NCBI RefSeq assembly: GCF_900156205.1
Contig: NZ_FTNA01000043.1
Location: 1 to 26,919 of the forward strand
DNA length: 26,919 bases
From: Leptospira interrogans
GTDB lineage: Bacteria > Spirochaetota > Leptospiria > Leptospirales > Leptospiraceae
Direction: 5' to 3'
A program made the translations under genes and the position numbers. Of this stretch, positions 25,753-26,919 are shown in pieces. The notes beneath the pieces are model-generated. The model searched no databases. It was not told the DNA's origin and saw nothing but the letters and a program-made list of their open reading frames with translations. How positions within the stretch are numbered: position 1 is the stretch's first letter; the number at the start of each line of letters is the position of its first letter.

Positions 25753-26616
25753 TTAAAAGTATTCCGGAAAAAGTACTCTCAGTTTTTTTACCGTCTCTGG
25801 GTTTCTTTTTTCAGGAGCTGTAATGATCGAATAACGTGTACTATTTTTCAGACTTAGATCATCTCCATTTCCAAGTACATGAATCAATTCAGAAAGAAGT
25901 TTTTTAGCTGTCTCTGCATTTTTAGTCAAATTTGCAATTACCATTTCTACCGTGACGGATTCTTCTCCTTCTCTCCAACAATCATAATCAGTGGACATAC
26001 AAATCATCTGATATGCAATTTCAGCTTCACGAGCAAGTTTTGCTTCCGGAAGAACAGTCATATTGATAATGTCAGCACCCCAAGAACGATAAAGATGAGA
26101 CTCCGCCTTAGTAGAAAACAAAGGGCCTTCCATACAAACCAAGGTTTTATCCAAATGAATTTCTAAACCGATTTTTTTAGCAGTTTGTGCGATTCTTTTA
26201 CTTAGGTTAGGCGAAAAAGGTTCAGCGAAAGGAGCATGTGCCACAACTCCATTTCCAAAATAAGTAGAATTTCTAAAACGAGTACGATCAATAATCTGAG
26301 ACGGTAAAACAAAATCGAGAGGTTTGATTTCTTCTCTCAAACTTCCAACCGAACTAAATGCAACAATTTCTTCAACGCCGAGTTGTTTTAGAGCGCATAT
26401 ATTTGCATGATTTGGGACTTCAGGTGGAGAAAGAAAATGTCCAATTCCGTGCCTAGGTAAGAACGCAATCAATTTTCCTTTGTATTTACCGATCTTAATT
26501 TTATCAGAAGGTTTACCCCAAGGAGTGTCAGGAAAAATTTCTTCGATTAATTCCATTCCTTCCAAGCTATAAAGTCCAGTTCCACCAATGATAGCCACTC
26601 TAACGTTATACGACAT
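25753..26616 (-). CDS. mtnP: S-methyl-5'-thioadenosine phosphorylase
   Basis: MtnP splits methylthioadenosine, a by-product of polyamine synthesis, with phosphate into adenine and methylthioribose-1-phosphate, the first step of methionine salvage. The 287-aa protein has the N-terminal phosphate loop AIIGGTGLYSLEGM (8-21), LPRHGIGH (about 53-60) and MEGPLFSTKAES (about 162-173). The block SWGADIINMTVLPEAKLARE (about 178-197), and then STDYDCW (about 208-214) have the purine-binding Asn and Asp arrangement of trimeric MTA phosphorylases (PNP/UDP superfamily 2), with Ser/Cys as in MTAP and not guanosine phosphorylase. AGGGAGTGGAATC before the ATG is a good ribosome site. It is a single gene. A PNP role cannot be fully excluded. 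Confidence 0.9.
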   Translation of the reverse strand: MSYNVRVAIIGGTGLYSLEGMELIEEIFPDTPWGKPSDKIKIGKYKGKLIAFLPRHGIGHFLSPPEVPNHANICALKQLGVEEIVAFSSVGSLREEIKPLDFVLPSQIIDRTRFRNSTYFGNGVVAHAPFAEPFSPNLSKRIAQTAKKIGLEIHLDKTLVCMEGPLFSTKAESHLYRSWGADIINMTVLPEAKLAREAEIAYQMICMSTDYDCWREGEESVTVEMVIANLTKNAETAKKLLSELIHVLGNGDDLSLKNSTRYSIITAPEKRNPETVKKLRVLFPEYF

Positions 26617-26919
26617 GATTCCACTCCCTAAAGAGAAAGTTTTCAGATTTTATTCAGGGACAGTTTTAAAAATTGTACTCAAAATGTAAATCGGAACTGC
26701 TTTTACGAAAACAATTCTAATGATTTCGAATTTGAAAAAAGATTAGGGCGTTTCCTGCTTTTGAATTGATTATAAAACAAAAACTTACTGTAAAATAAAG
26801 CAGGCCGGGCTCTCAGCTTTAGTCAACAAATTGAAGACCAAAAATAAAACAAAATTTAACTGTTGAAACAATTTGTTGACTCCGCATCGATCCCTAACGC
26901 TGCGATCCGTAGAGAGCAG
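26617..26919. other. Intergenic end of window with a 13-bp perfect inverted repeat
   Basis: No gene can be called. AGTCAACAAATTG (26821-26833) and CAATTTGTTGACT (26869-26881) are perfect inverted arms 35 bp apart. The last 35 bases are GC-richer and contain CGATCCCTAACGCTGCGATC, a string resembling GC-rich repeats I recall in L. interrogans, but it is cut by the window edge. Confidence 0.6.

Overview
The window is AT-rich (low-GC) DNA with dense genes broken by long, repeat-filled intergenic gaps. It most likely comes from a pathogenic Leptospira of the L. interrogans group. The reasons are a DUF1564 protein (a family I know only from Leptospira), a small membrane protein resembling leptospiral LIC_13387-type proteins, an IS3-family transposase of the leptospiral IS1500 kind, and several families of degenerate intergenic repeats. 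The assignment rests on recognition, not on a database search.

Layout. 1-323 is the left end of an IS3-family element on the minus strand; the window edge falls at its frameshift site. It is inserted inside a ~100-bp MITE-like repeat, of which I find four more copies (2060-2162, 2395-2496, 13844-13946, 17963-18066). 783-1694 is a CPBP-type intramembrane protease. 1695-2658 is repeat-rich and holds one doubtful 72-codon ORF between two MITE copies. 2659-3780 is a secreted AttH/CrtC-type lipocalin-like protein. 3882-9940 is a tightly overlapping operon: YejB- and YejE-like permeases, two oligopeptide-type ABC ATPases and an AsmA-family protein; a small four-helix membrane protein follows at 9964-10386. 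10767-11297 is the DUF1564 protein.

On the minus strand, 11386-13450 carries a small hypothetical protein and a membrane-anchored MutS-like ATPase that is split in two by a one-base frameshift in a T tract. A 68-aa protein (+) and a secreted caspase-family (C14) protein (-) converge on a strong bidirectional terminator at 13985-14013. ilvC (-) follows with its own terminator, then a 1-kb repeat-rich gap, then a six-helix methyl-accepting chemotaxis protein (-). The last third has an OsmC-family protein (+), a flavin-containing monooxygenase (+), a PhoD-type phosphatase plus alpha/beta hydrolase pair (+), and methylthioadenosine phosphorylase mtnP (-).

Working together: the yej-like operon is a peptide importer without a substrate-binding protein in the window. 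The FMO, PhoD and hydrolase genes are co-oriented. The other genes look like independent single units separated by decayed repeats. The most notable items are the MITE family and its IS-interrupted copy, a second degenerate repeat family at about the same intergenic sites, the split MutS-like gene, and the yej operon joined to an asmA gene. I see no convincing novel multi-gene defence or biosynthetic system.
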